Source: Desulfonema magnum (GTDB taxonomy: Bacteria > Desulfobacterota > Desulfobacteria > Desulfobacterales > 4be13). From it: a stretch of DNA of 64,000 bases. How positions within the stretch are numbered: position 1 is the first letter of the stretch; every line of letters begins with the position of its first letter. The position numbers were made by a program, and so were the translations under genes. This document shows positions 27,802-36,590 of the stretch, piece after piece. The notes beneath the pieces are model-generated. The model saw nothing but the letters and a program-made list of their open reading frames with translations. It was not told the DNA's origin and ran no database searches. The stretch covers positions 3,741,633-3,805,632 of the forward strand of contig NZ_CP061800.1 in NCBI RefSeq assembly GCF_017377395.1. Reading direction: 5' to 3'.

Positions 27802-28311
27802 GTGGCTAAGAGAATTTTTATTATCAGCTTCTGCATTTTGCTGACAGGGCTTTGCGGGTGCGGCACCAATTTAATCAGATCCAGCTACAAGGCGACTGAC
27901 GTGCTTGTTGATCAGGCCGTGCCACCGCTTATTCCCCAGCAACCCATACTGATAGCAAGTTTTGTTAATATTGACAACCTGGAAGAATCTTCCACCTTCG
28001 GAAGAACCATCTCCGAATATGTCGGTTCCCGCCTGGCCCAGCACAACTATAAGGTCGTTGAAATGAAACTGAGAAAATCTGTTTTTATGAAAAAAAATGC
28101 AGGCGAATTTTTGCTTTCAAGAGATTTGAAAGAAATCAGCATCCGACATAATGCTCAGGCAATTGTGGTGGGGACTTATGCTTTGGCAAAAGATATTGTG
28201 TATATATCAGCACGGGTGATCAGTCTGGCGGACAGCACGATTCTTTCCTCTTACTCATATAAGCTGAACCTTGACAGAAATACCAGGCAAATGCTCGGTG
28301 TTTATTATTAA
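27802..28311 (+). CDS. FlgO-like lipoprotein
   Basis: About 169 residues from GTG at 27802 (GGGAGGAAAA directly upstream; the ATG at 27790 overlaps that site and is less likely). The lipobox is LCGCG. The rest fits the FlgO/curli-assembly-like fold: KATDVLVDQAVPPLIPQQPILIASFVNIDNLEESSTFGRTISEYVGSRLAQHNYKVVEMKLRK and HNAQAIVVGTYALAKDIVYISARVISL. FlgO-like proteins sit at the outer membrane; no flagellar gene is nearby, so the role here is open. Confidence 0.75.
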   Translation: MAKRIFIISFCILLTGLCGCGTNLIRSSYKATDVLVDQAVPPLIPQQPILIASFVNIDNLEESSTFGRTISEYVGSRLAQHNYKVVEMKLRKSVFMKKNAGEFLLSRDLKEISIRHNAQAIVVGTYALAKDIVYISARVISLADSTILSSYSYKLNLDRNTRQMLGVYY

Positions 28312-28406
28312 AAGCGGTGCTTGTCAGCCATTGCTGACACTGGATACCATTTGCCAGTTTTCAAGTTTACCTAAGCCAGTCAGAAAACTTGCGCTGTGCC
28401 ATTCCC

Positions 28407-28709
28407 CTAAAAAGAGCCCAGCGGCCTCTTAAATGTAAACGAGGCAGGTTCCGCGACCATTTTTTCATAAGCAGGTTCAATATTTCCTCCCATAACTGAA
28501 AAGGGAAGGGACACAACAAACGCGGCAGAACCCAGTAATGTCGCCAGAATTCCAAAAGGCCGGATAAGCAGCAGATCCACTGTCATCGAACCGGCTTCTT
28601 TCGTTTCTTCTTCCATTTGTTCCTGGGCCGGAACAGTCGTCACAAAGGGAATAAAAAACAAGCTTGTAATAACAAAAAGAATGATGAGTTGTTTCGAAAT
28701 ATTGTACAT
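28407..28709 (-). CDS. Small exported protein, family not recognised
   Basis: About 100 residues from MYNISKQL, chosen because AAAGGAGATAAAC precedes this ATG; the longer frame to 28757 is not needed. A cleavable signal peptide (ILFVITSLFFIPFVTTVPA) is followed by an acidic stretch and a hydrophobic segment LLLIRPFGILATLLGSAAFVVSLPFSVMGGN, then a conserved-looking end PASFTFKRPLGSF. It probably has one membrane segment and faces the periplasm. No function is assigned. Confidence 0.6.
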   Translation of the reverse strand: MYNISKQLIILFVITSLFFIPFVTTVPAQEQMEEETKEAGSMTVDLLLIRPFGILATLLGSAAFVVSLPFSVMGGNIEPAYEKMVAEPASFTFKRPLGSF

Positions 28710-29071
28710 GTTTATCTCCTTTTTTTTAAAAGGGTTTGTGGTAAAGGCATCTTTCATTTTCCGGTTACCAAATTCAACAGCGTGTTAAAATTTAATTTCA
28801 GCATTTCTTGGAAAAATGCAAACTGCTTTTGGGCTTAAATGAAGGATGCCTTCTAAAATCTTATTTTTTTCTAGTAAGGAAAGGCGCGTTGTGTGTCAAG
28901 GAAAAAGATTCACTGATTTACCGAACAGGATCATTTTTTAAGTTATTCATAAGCCTGTCTTCAGCAGCTCAAGAATATATCTGTTGTTTTAATCGTCCGA
29001 ACCAGCCCCCTGCGTTTCCCAATACTGTTGACTTAAGCGTAAGCGGGTTTTCCGGTATTTTCTCCGGAGTG

Positions 29072-29200
29072 TGAAAAATGCTTTTTCGCAATTGCAAAAA
29101 TAAAATTTTTGCACTCCGGATCCGCGCCTAAAAAAACGGGTATGTCCCACCTTTTACATAAGAGCAGGTTTATGTGTGAAAGGCGGGAAACATCCGTTCT
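29072..29200. repeat. Palindromic repeats (family H and GTCCCACC type)
   Basis: The CCGGAGTG...GCAAAAATAAAATTTTTGC-ACTCCGG hairpin at 29080-29123 belongs to the family seen at 54679-54868. Next to it, TATGTCCCACCTTTTACATA and its partner TATGTGTGAAAGGCGGGAAACAT pair. No gene is seen in 28758-29380. Confidence 0.6.
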
Positions 29201-29380
29201 ATTTCATAAGACAGAAAAGCAGTCAATAGGGTGAACGATGTATTCAGGGATAGAAAATCCCTACTTTTTGAGCCAAAACGCCGATCATGGACGATTCAGG
29301 CAGGTTGTTGACATTATGAATTATTTTCTGTAGGTTTAATTTTCAACATTAATAAGAGATAAAATTAAGGGAGGAAATTT

Positions 29381-29893
29381 ATGGCAGGCTATTGCAAAAT
29401 AATTCTGATTGGTAATCTTGGCCGGGATCCGGAGATTCGTTATACAGCGGATGGCCTTGCAGTTGCCAATTTCAGTATAGCGGTAACAGAAAGGATAAAG
29501 GGGGAGGAACGAACACAATGGTATCGTATTATCGCTTTTCGCAAGTTAGCGGAAATATGTGGTGAATATCTTTCAAAAGGTAAGCAGGTTTACATCGAAG
29601 GCAAGCTTCAGACCAGTGAATGGACGGATCAGGAGGGAAACAAAAGATTTTCTCTGGAGGTTGTCGCTTCTGAGATGCGTATGTTAGGGAGAAAAGGAGA
29701 TTCTTACGATAATTCCAGACCGTCTTCTGCTTATGAGACGCCCAGACCGTCTGCCAGTTATGATGAACCCGAACCCTCTGCCGCAAACACACAACCCTCT
29801 GCCGCACAAAGACCAGATGCTGTAAATGAACAGCCGGCAGATACGCCCGAGTCCGCGGATTCAGGCCCCGAGGAAGATGATATCCCATTCTGA
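29381..29893 (+). CDS. ssb: Single-stranded DNA-binding protein
   Basis: The 170-residue SSB has its OB-fold at residues 1-105 (CKIILIGNLGRDPEIRYTADGLAVANFSIAVTE; GKQVYIEGKLQTSEW), then a disordered Ser/Pro/Glu linker in which RPSSAYETP / RPSASYDEP / EPSAANTQP are repeats, and the acidic tip EEDDIPF that binds replication and repair proteins. It binds ssDNA as a tetramer in replication, recombination and repair. GGGAGG precedes the ATG. It is a single-gene unit. Confidence 0.96.
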   Translation: MAGYCKIILIGNLGRDPEIRYTADGLAVANFSIAVTERIKGEERTQWYRIIAFRKLAEICGEYLSKGKQVYIEGKLQTSEWTDQEGNKRFSLEVVASEMRMLGRKGDSYDNSRPSSAYETPRPSASYDEPEPSAANTQPSAAQRPDAVNEQPADTPESADSGPEEDDIPF

Positions 29894-30129
29894 TTTAAAA
29901 TACATACATTAATTCTCTTCAGCCGAACATCGAAATCAGCCCGCCAATAATTTTGCCGGGCTGATTTCATATAACACCTCCTGAGTATTGTCTCGGCTCT
30001 CCGCGAGGAGCTCCAATATGCAGATCAGCTACCATTCCCTGTCTCAGAAATTCAGGTATCTTTTCAGTAAAAAAATAGTCCATGTTAAGAATAAATGGAA
30101 TTCAGTGTCCTGAGTTTCTTTTTCGGGTA

Positions 30130-30222
30130 GTACAGCAACTTACAAGTTCGTCCCCCCCTGTTCCGGGGATAACCCCCTTAATTTATTAAGAGCCGGAGGG
30201 GGACGGATTTCCAAGTTGTTGT
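30130..30222. repeat. GC-rich hairpin within a decayed family B-like sequence
   Basis: The arms CAACTTACAAGTTCGTCCCCC and GGGGGACGGATTTCCAAGTTG pair. The outer sequence (TCAGTGTCCTGA on the left, GTAGTCCT...GTAGTGATGA on the right) recalls family B pieces. No gene is seen in 29894-30402. Confidence 0.5.
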
Positions 30223-30402
30223 AGTAGTCCTTAAGATGTAGTGATGATTATTGTTCATTAATTGAACAATAGTTTTTTTTAATGACATTGTCAGAATTTT
30301 AATGCATACTTTTTTTATTAAATTAACCCAAGTTGCCACCTATGAAATTCTGTCATATCTTTTTCCTGTAAGAAAAACCTTTTTCAGCAGGAGGTAAGAA
30401 TC

Positions 30403-31149
30403 ATGAAAGCGACGGAAGATCAGATTGCGGCAATATGCTGTCTCACCGAAGACATACTCAGATGGCCTGACCATTATGAGGATCCGCAGTGCCGCATGTC
30501 GGATGCGGAAATAGTGACAACCGCCGTTGTCGCGATGATGTTTTTCGGCGGGAACTTTGAAAAATTCCGGGCAATGCTCCGCTCTTCCCGCCATATCCCG
30601 AATATGCTGAACGCGAGCTGGTTCTGCCGTCGCCCGCACCGGATAAGAGACCTGTTTTTTGCCATATCCGTTTTCTTTTCGGAAGTTTGGAAAAACCTGA
30701 ACACGGACTCTGTTTACCTGATCGACAGTTTTCCGGTCGCGGTGTGTGACAACATCCGGATCCCGCACTCCCGGATTTACAAAGAGGAAGAGTGCCGGGG
30801 GTACAACGCTTCCGAACGACGGTACTTTTACGGACTTAAGGTTCATATGATGTGTGCCGGCAGGGGGGAACCTGTCGAAATTTTTTTCACTCCCGGTCAT
30901 GTCAGCGATGCAGAGGGGCTGAGACTGTTCGCTTTCAATCTTCCGGAAAAGAGCATTGTTTACGGAGACAGGTCGTACAACAATTATGAAATCGAAGATA
31001 TTCTTCGGGAAACCGGAAATATCCGTCTGATGCCGATCCGGAAGAAGAACCTGAGACGTCAGTATCCTCCATATGTCGAATATCTTCGGAAAAAGGCCCG
31101 GAAGACGGTTGAAACCGCAAACAGCCTCATTACACACAAAACATGCTGA
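30403..31149 (+). pseudogene. IS982-family transposase, 3' truncated
   Basis: 248 residues. The DDE triad is visible: D in VYLIDSFPVAV, D in IVYGDRSYNNYEIED, and E in KTVETANSLI just before the end. The N-terminal MSDAEIVTTAVVAMMFFGGNFEKF block is typical of IS982. The family usually has about 40 more residues after the glutamate; here the frame stops six codons later, exactly where the end CTGATTATAACGG of the next element begins (31144), so it was cut by that insertion. AGCAGGAGG precedes the start. Confidence 0.75.
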
Positions 31150-31172
31150 TTATAACGGATTTAGGGGAGGCT
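31144..31172. repeat. Terminal repeat of the 31150 transposon
   Basis: CTGATTATAACGG continuing ATTTAGGGGAGG, shared with 22128-22188 (both ends), 40779 and 46498 (single ends). Confidence 0.75.
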
Positions 31173-32343
31173 CGCGAAAGCCGCCCAGAGAAGCTGATAT
31201 CAGAAGGTTGTGCAGCCAGTTTTCATGATAGCGGAATCCGTTAAGCCTTTCCGCCGGACTTTGTGATCCCTCGTAATTTTTTACAGTATAAGGGTTTGAA
31301 GGAGCGAAATTGAGAATGAGGGACCATCCCCGGATACCGAGTTCTGCTGAAAATATAACACCATGAAAATAATGTGTATTAAAAATATGGCGATCCATCC
31401 TCCGCATGAGGCGGTCGAGCATATTGCTCGTTCTGTGCGCGCCCGGGAAAGCGTATGCCCTCGCAAACGCATCGATATTCTTCCGTATTTTGACGATTTT
31501 GTCAGCGATTACGGAAGGAACGGAGGTTTTCTCCGCCCATTCGGCGAGACGTCTCACTCTCTGCGAAAAAGAGGCTCTGGTCGGGGCCCCGTAGCACTCC
31601 CACAGCCTTGTTACGACCTCATGGTAAATTTCTCCGAATTTCTTTTTCGCACGATCCCGGATACTGATGAACATATGAAGGAAGCACAGAATCAGCGTGA
31701 CAGACGGAAAAAGGCTTTCCCATGCGTTCATAGTGGCTTTCCATCCGTCGGTGTTCACGGTTTCGGGGGAATAGCCGGGAGCGACACCGAGGGCTTCCTC
31801 CTTGTATGTTCCGTAGGCTTTTTTCAGAGAATCCTCGCAGGCGCTGTCCGTGACGGAAGCTCCGAGAACGCATTCTTTCGCCACGGTGGTGGCGACAAAA
31901 GCTTTCTCACCTCCGATCCGGGTATGTTTCTCATCCGCGACGACATGTTCAGGCAGTTTCCCGGGGTCTTTCACAGTCGTACCGACAATACTGTTCCGTC
32001 CGAGGGATTGTTCCATGCGCTCCCAGTACATGGGGCCCCTGCCGAAAAGGTGCGCTATTCCCCAAAAGGGGACGGAGAATTTACGAAGGAACAATCCCTT
32101 CTCCGCATCGTCGGTCATCCCTGTCATATAAGGCATGACAAAGGACGGGCGGATTGTATGGGCGATTCCGGAAATTTCTATGCGGCGGATCATAATATTC
32201 TGTTTTTTCGATATATAATTATCCTTCATCCGCCAGCCCTGTCCGGTTTCGGGAGGAAACACCGGATACAATGAAAACATATCATCAATATATAACCTGA
32301 ACTGAAGATCGTCCGTGACTGTTTCGCCATAACTTTGGATCAA
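31150..32343 (-). CDS. Transposase, DDE type (family uncertain)
   Basis: Up to 397 residues; the first start-like codon is TTG at 32343, but ATG at 32283 (MFSLYPVFPPETG) is more credible. It has VVADEKHTRIGGEKAFVATTVA (first Asp), VNTDGWKATMNAW (second Asp) and a C-x-x-H pair (LCFLHMFISI), as in MULE/IS256-like enzymes; the expected third acid may be the Asp in SNMLDRLMRRMDRH. The stop codon lies within the terminal repeat (CTGATTATAACGGATTTAGG), so the protein ends EPPLNPL. The far end of the element is not found and is probably truncated. Confidence 0.75.
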   Translation of the reverse strand: MIQSYGETVTDDLQFRLYIDDMFSLYPVFPPETGQGWRMKDNYISKKQNIMIRRIEISGIAHTIRPSFVMPYMTGMTDDAEKGLFLRKFSVPFWGIAHLFGRGPMYWERMEQSLGRNSIVGTTVKDPGKLPEHVVADEKHTRIGGEKAFVATTVAKECVLGASVTDSACEDSLKKAYGTYKEEALGVAPGYSPETVNTDGWKATMNAWESLFPSVTLILCFLHMFISIRDRAKKKFGEIYHEVVTRLWECYGAPTRASFSQRVRRLAEWAEKTSVPSVIADKIVKIRKNIDAFARAYAFPGAHRTSNMLDRLMRRMDRHIFNTHYFHGVIFSAELGIRGWSLILNFAPSNPYTVKNYEGSQSPAERLNGFRYHENWLHNLLISASLGGFREPPLNPL

Positions 32344-33362
32344 AATTGGGGAGACACAATACCTAATTTATTCGGTTTCAGTTTCCTGTCAGGTTTTTCT
32401 TCGTCAACAAATAAGTATTGTGTCCCCCGAATTTCCTGCCATATATCGGGGGTAAACACATCAGGATATAAGGCACTGCCGATTTCAAACGCACCTCGTG
32501 CCAGTCTCAGGGTGGGGCGTGACACGATCAGTTCGTCTATAATATGGATCTGGTTATTTTTTACAGCTTTGATGGTATAAAATCCTGGTTCCTGTTTTAT
32601 GCGCTCTGCCGAACCATAGTTCATTCTTCCGTTCTGTGCAAGATACACATCTGTCTCAGCAGCCCTGGCAAGAATTCGTTCTTTTCCATACACCGCGATA
32701 TTGCTGTTCCGTCGGGGCGTGGCATCATAGGCGATATTGATTCCCCCGGCTTTCTCCAGGGCAAATATCGCCATTGAATCCGGTGAGAACGTTTTCATTT
32801 TTTCGTGAATCGCCTCAAAATAAACCCGTTTGCGCTTTTCATGAGGGATTGTTCCTGCCAGCGATTCAATCTTCCCCATTGTGTTTTTAAAAATACGAAT
32901 CATCTCATAAGCCCTGTTTTCTTTTCCAGTCAGCAGGCCGAGGATTTTCCAGTATTCATACATATCATCAAGACTCACAGGCTGAAGGGAAACAACAGTG
33001 ATTCCTGCTTTTCTGAGACGCGTCACAAACGATTCATATGATATGGCGATCATGGGACGTATCAGCACAAGGTCCGGTCGGACCGCCATGAATTTTTCAG
33101 CATCATCATGATAGCTGAAATCAGGCTTTGTCATCGCCTTACGCGGATAAACTTCGTTTTGGGAGACCCCGATGATCTCCTTGTCCAGCCCCAGGGAAAA
33201 AAGATTCTCCGTGTGCGCGCCATAAAGAGAGATGATTCTTGTAAACGGTTTTTTTACTTCAACGCTCTGACCTGACTGGTCCGTAAACATTTTGGCATAT
33301 CCCAAGCCACACAGGTTCAGAAACAACACACTCAGCCATAATATTTTAATATGCTTTCGCAT
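32340..33362 (-). CDS. Periplasmic corrinoid/iron-chelate binding protein (BtuF/FecB type)
   Basis: 340 residues. A signal peptide (IKILWLSVLFLNLCGLGYA) is followed by a class III periplasmic binding domain: KPFTRIISLYGAHTENLFSLGLDKEIIGVS, RPDLVLIRP, LRKAGITVVSLQPVSLDDMYEYWKILGLLTGKE. Last gene of the B12-riboswitch operon, starting right at the stop of the ATPase gene. Corrinoid or another metal chelate is the probable ligand. The last ~28 residues (from RGTQYLFVDE) are encoded by a palindromic repeat, so the natural C-terminus has been replaced. Confidence 0.87.
   Translation of the reverse strand: MRKHIKILWLSVLFLNLCGLGYAKMFTDQSGQSVEVKKPFTRIISLYGAHTENLFSLGLDKEIIGVSQNEVYPRKAMTKPDFSYHDDAEKFMAVRPDLVLIRPMIAISYESFVTRLRKAGITVVSLQPVSLDDMYEYWKILGLLTGKENRAYEMIRIFKNTMGKIESLAGTIPHEKRKRVYFEAIHEKMKTFSPDSMAIFALEKAGGINIAYDATPRRNSNIAVYGKERILARAAETDVYLAQNGRMNYGSAERIKQEPGFYTIKAVKNNQIHIIDELIVSRPTLRLARGAFEIGSALYPDVFTPDIWQEIRGTQYLFVDEEKPDRKLKPNKLGIVSPQF
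32343..32432. repeat. Palindromic repeat forming the 3' end of the binding-protein gene
   Basis: The arms AATTGGGGAGACACAATACC and GTATTGTGTCCCCCGAATT are inverted copies about 40 bp apart. The element lies inside the coding region of the gene at 32340 and supplies its last ~28 codons and stop. Confidence 0.8.
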
Positions 33363-34139
33363 TTATTCTCTTATAAACGCCACTTTTTTTGAGTTGGAAT
33401 ACGGCTCAGAATACACCTTTGAACTGACATTAAAAACCGTTTTTATGGTCTCCTCTGTCAACACCTCGTCCGTGTCTCCGTAAGCAGCGATTCCGCCTTG
33501 TTTCATAAAGATCATCCGGTCACAGTAAGTGGCCGCCAGATTGATATCCTGTATCACGGCAATCACCGTGTTGCCCTTTTGTTTTACTTTGTCCGCGACG
33601 ATATCCAGCAGATTCAGCGTATGACTGATATCCAAATTTGATGTGGCTTCGTCAAGCATCAGCACAGGCGTATCCTGAGCCAGGGCCCGGGCAAAAATCA
33701 CCCGCTGGCGCTCACCGCCGCTCATCTCTGTCATATAGCGATCTTCAAATTTTTTCGTGCCGGTTTTCATCATGATTTCATCTGCCACCTGAATATCCTC
33801 GGCAGAAGGCGGGGAAAATCTGGGAATATAGGGGTATCTTCCCATCATGACAATTTCCCTCGCGTTAAACGGAAAATTGATGTAGAAATTCTGAGGAACC
33901 AGAGAAATCTCCTTTGCCAGTGCTTTTCGGGAATATGAGGCAATATTTTTCCCTTTATACAGAATTGACCCGGAAGTGATACGCCTGTGTCCCATCAGAA
34001 GATCAATAAACGTGGTTTTCCCACAGCCGTTAGGTCCCACAATGCCGTAAAAATGTCCCGGGTCCAGAAGAAGCGAAATATCGTTTAAGACCTTTCGCTC
34101 TTCATAAGAAAAACAGATATGATCAATATGAAATCCCAT
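33363..34139 (-). CDS. ABC transporter ATPase (BtuD/FecE type)
   Basis: 258 residues with Walker A GPNGCGKTTFID, Q-loop LVPQNFYINFPF, signature MSGGERQRVIFARAL, Walker B VLMLDEATSNLD and switch His region VIQDINLA (the His position reads Gln or Asp, a variation worth checking). The spacing and the MGRYPYIPRFSPP insert fit iron-siderophore/B12 importers. It powers the permease encoded just upstream and adjoins the binding-protein gene with no gap. Confidence 0.93.
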   Translation of the reverse strand: MGFHIDHICFSYEERKVLNDISLLLDPGHFYGIVGPNGCGKTTFIDLLMGHRRITSGSILYKGKNIASYSRKALAKEISLVPQNFYINFPFNAREIVMMGRYPYIPRFSPPSAEDIQVADEIMMKTGTKKFEDRYMTEMSGGERQRVIFARALAQDTPVLMLDEATSNLDISHTLNLLDIVADKVKQKGNTVIAVIQDINLAATYCDRMIFMKQGGIAAYGDTDEVLTEETIKTVFNVSSKVYSEPYSNSKKVAFIRE

Positions 34140-34160
34140 AGTTGAACTGACCTTTGTGTA

Positions 34161-34301
34161 ACTTGATAATGAAGTTTTCTGATGCGACCCGGTCCGTCAT
34201 TCCTGTGAAAACAGGAATCCATTTTTGACTGATGCCACGGTTCCGGGAACTCTGGATTCCTGCTTTCGCAGGAATGACAAAAAAACTTGATTATCGAGTG
34301 T
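34161..34301. repeat. Family D element in the permease-ATPase gap
   Basis: The arms ACTTGATAATGAAGTTTT and AAAAAACTTGATTATCGAGT enclose two TTCCTG-x-GAAA/TTTCGC-x-CAGGAAT hairpins. The element is transcribed within the operon. Confidence 0.75.
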
Positions 34302-34303
34302 AA

Positions 34304-35371
34304 CTAAACCGATGTCTTTCCCATTTGTTTTTGACGAAAAATATAACAGAAAAAAGGGCCTCCGATGAGTGCGGTGAGTACGCCGATGGGGATTTCATGG
34401 GGGAGAACCGCCCGTGTGATCGTATCTGCGCATAAAAGAAGAATGGCTCCGCATAAAAGAGATGCAGGAATCAGACGCCGATTATCCGGGCCGGTCAGTG
34501 ACCGCATCATATGAGGAACGAGAAGCCCCACAAATCCGATGATACCTGACACGGAAACGCAGACCGCCGCAACCAGAGATGCCGTGATGAGCATCATTAA
34601 CATGACCCGCCGCGCTTCCACTCCGAGAGATGATGCGGTTCTGTCCCCCATGGCAAGAAGGTTCAGATCACGGGAGAAGAAAAGAGAAATGGAAAATCCG
34701 ATCATTACAAAGAGCAGCGTAATACCGACATCCCCCCAAGTGCGGGAACCAAAACTTCCCATAAGCCAGAAAACAATCACGGAAACATGCTCATCTGCAA
34801 GATATTTCAGAAAACTGAGGCCCGCTGTCAGAATTGACGCGACAATGATTCCCGACAATATAAGATTATTGGAAGATACGCCGCCGCTTGATGAAGACAG
34901 ATACAACACAAACAAAAGCGTTATTGTCGCGCCCGTGAATGCGAAAAGCGGAACCGAATAGGAACCTATAAAACTGAAATTTATCAGAAGCGCGATTGAT
35001 GCCCCGAATGCGGCCCCGGCTGAAACTCCCAGCGTGTAAGGATCAGCCAGCGGATTTAACAAAATTCCCTGAAACACGCATCCGGATAAGGCAAGCCCTC
35101 CGCCCACAATGGCAGCGGTCAGAATACGGGGCAGACGCACATCCATCACAACCACAGGAAAAAGCGCATCCATTCCGCTTAAAAAGGCATTTTTTCCGGT
35201 CAGTTTCGCAGTAATGATTTTAAGAACATCTGCTGAAGATATGGAAATATATCCCATGCCTGTGGAAACGATAATAACGATACATAGTGTGATGAACAAA
35301 AAAAAGGTCTGCGCTCCCCATGCAGACCCCAAATAACCTGTACCTTTGTTCCTCTGTTTTATTTTTTTCAT
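34304..35371 (-). CDS. ABC transporter permease (FecCD/BtuC type)
   Basis: 355 residues with nine to ten membrane segments. Family marks are VMDVRLPRILTAAIVGGGLALSGCVFQGILLNPLADPYTLGVSAGAAFGASIAL, GRTAS-like MGDRTASSLGVEARR, and SGIIGFVGLLVPHMMRSLTGPDNRRLIPAS (the EAA-like ATPase-contact loop). It should import a metal chelate or corrinoid. It is followed by a 164-bp gap carrying a family D element before the ATPase gene. Confidence 0.93.
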   Translation of the reverse strand: MKKIKQRNKGTGYLGSAWGAQTFFLFITLCIVIIVSTGMGYISISSADVLKIITAKLTGKNAFLSGMDALFPVVVMDVRLPRILTAAIVGGGLALSGCVFQGILLNPLADPYTLGVSAGAAFGASIALLINFSFIGSYSVPLFAFTGATITLLFVLYLSSSSGGVSSNNLILSGIIVASILTAGLSFLKYLADEHVSVIVFWLMGSFGSRTWGDVGITLLFVMIGFSISLFFSRDLNLLAMGDRTASSLGVEARRVMLMMLITASLVAAVCVSVSGIIGFVGLLVPHMMRSLTGPDNRRLIPASLLCGAILLLCADTITRAVLPHEIPIGVLTALIGGPFFCYIFRQKQMGKTSV

Positions 35372-35533
35372 CTAATTTTTATTAGGGATTTCCCCAAAAA
35401 TAAAATACCCGGTGCAGGGTGGCACAAGGTGGGTTGCGCTTCGCTTCACCCACCCTACGTTTTTTGTATCGGGTATATTATTTATTTCGTGTTCCCTTAT
35501 TGGAAAATTATAACATTCTGCAAAAAGCTACAA

Positions 35534-35559
35534 GGAAGCCAGATAAGAATCTGGCTTCC
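35534..35559. terminator. Intercistronic hairpin between cbiK and permease
   Basis: A perfect 11-bp stem GGAAGCCAGAT / ATCTGGCTTCC with loop AAGA. A T-run follows on the plus strand (CTGTCCTTTTTT); on the operon (minus) strand the T-run is weaker, so it may attenuate or protect the transcript rather than end it. Confidence 0.5.
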
Positions 35560-35652
35560 CTGTCCTTTTTTGTTTTTATATACTGAGAGTCAGGCTGAGA
35601 AACTGAAAATCTCAGCTTTCTCAACTTTCAATTCTCAATTCTCAATTTTTTA

Positions 35653-36534
35653 TTAAAAATGAGCCATCACGTTTTTCAGATGATCCACCCATATATCTGC
35701 AATCAGATCATACTCAGCCATTCCTTTAAGTACGGGAACACAACTGATCCCGGATTTTTTGAGAATATTTTTCCATGAATCCGGTTCATCTCCGGCCATA
35801 TCATTTCTGGCGTGGTCTCCGGCCACGGCCATAAACGGCATCAGATAGGCTTTTTTAACCCCTTTTTTAACGAGCATATCTGTGATATCGCCGAGGGTAG
35901 GTTCTCCTTCCACCGTGCCAACGCAGATATTAGGATCTTTTACCTGAAATTTATACATCATGGCCTGATAAAAAGCATTGCCAGGGTGGGGCGTGCCATG
36001 TCCCATAAGAATCACGGCCTCATTCCCCTTTCGTTTTTTGGGGATGGTTTTGATCACAGCGTCAGCAACTTTTGTCAGATCATCTGCTGTGCCCAGCAAC
36101 GGATAGCCCACAAATATCTGTTCAAATCCGCCTGCCATATCGCCAAAAGCGTGGACATTGGTAAGCGTGTCATGAAATTCTTCTCCGCCAATGACATGAA
36201 GGGACTGAACTGCCACATGGGTAAAACCTTGTTCCATCATTTTGGCAAGGGCGATCTCCACGGAGTCAAGATTTTGGCCTTGTTTGGCGAGCTTGTGTCT
36301 GATGATGTGAGACGTGTAAGCCCAGTGTACCGGCACATCCGGGAAAGCGGCTTTTACCTTTTTTTCAATATTCTCATAAGCAACCTGAGCCTCGGGAATA
36401 CTGGACCCAAAAGCCACAAGCAGAATGCCCTTTTTCACGGGCTTTTTTTCACCATGTTCTCCGGCAAAAGCCATCGCTGAAAAACACATGAACACACAAA
36501 CAGCAAGCAAACACACACCGATTCTTTTGATCAT
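35653..36534 (-). CDS. cbiK: Sirohydrochlorin cobaltochelatase, periplasmic type
   Basis: 293 residues from MIKRIGVC (AGGAAAGATGTT upstream). A clear signal peptide ends AMAFA-GEHG, so the enzyme is exported. The metal ligands are H179 (ILMGHGTPHPGN), E209 (VGTVEGEPTLGD) and H241 (VAGDHARNDMAG), each exactly 25 residues after H154/E184/H216 of the Desulfovibrio vulgaris enzyme numbering. H113 (QSLHVIGGEEF) fits the extra haem/metal-binding His seen in the periplasmic form. A periplasmic cobaltochelatase beside a metal-chelate ABC importer suggests metal or tetrapyrrole handling before uptake. Confidence 0.92.
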   Translation of the reverse strand: MIKRIGVCLLAVCVFMCFSAMAFAGEHGEKKPVKKGILLVAFGSSIPEAQVAYENIEKKVKAAFPDVPVHWAYTSHIIRHKLAKQGQNLDSVEIALAKMMEQGFTHVAVQSLHVIGGEEFHDTLTNVHAFGDMAGGFEQIFVGYPLLGTADDLTKVADAVIKTIPKKRKGNEAVILMGHGTPHPGNAFYQAMMYKFQVKDPNICVGTVEGEPTLGDITDMLVKKGVKKAYLMPFMAVAGDHARNDMAGDEPDSWKNILKKSGISCVPVLKGMAEYDLIADIWVDHLKNVMAHF

Positions 36535-36590
36535 AACATCTTTCCTTTCTGATAGTTCCAATTTTTTAAGAAAATCGGACTTCCAAAGGT

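Noticed and set aside
30340..31137. 265-codon minus-strand frame
   Set aside because: Antisense to the IS982-type transposase, which has a DDE triad.
31363..32274. 303-codon plus-strand frame
   Set aside because: Antisense to the 31150 transposase; no domain.
35812..36480. 222-codon plus-strand frame
   Set aside because: Antisense to cbiK.
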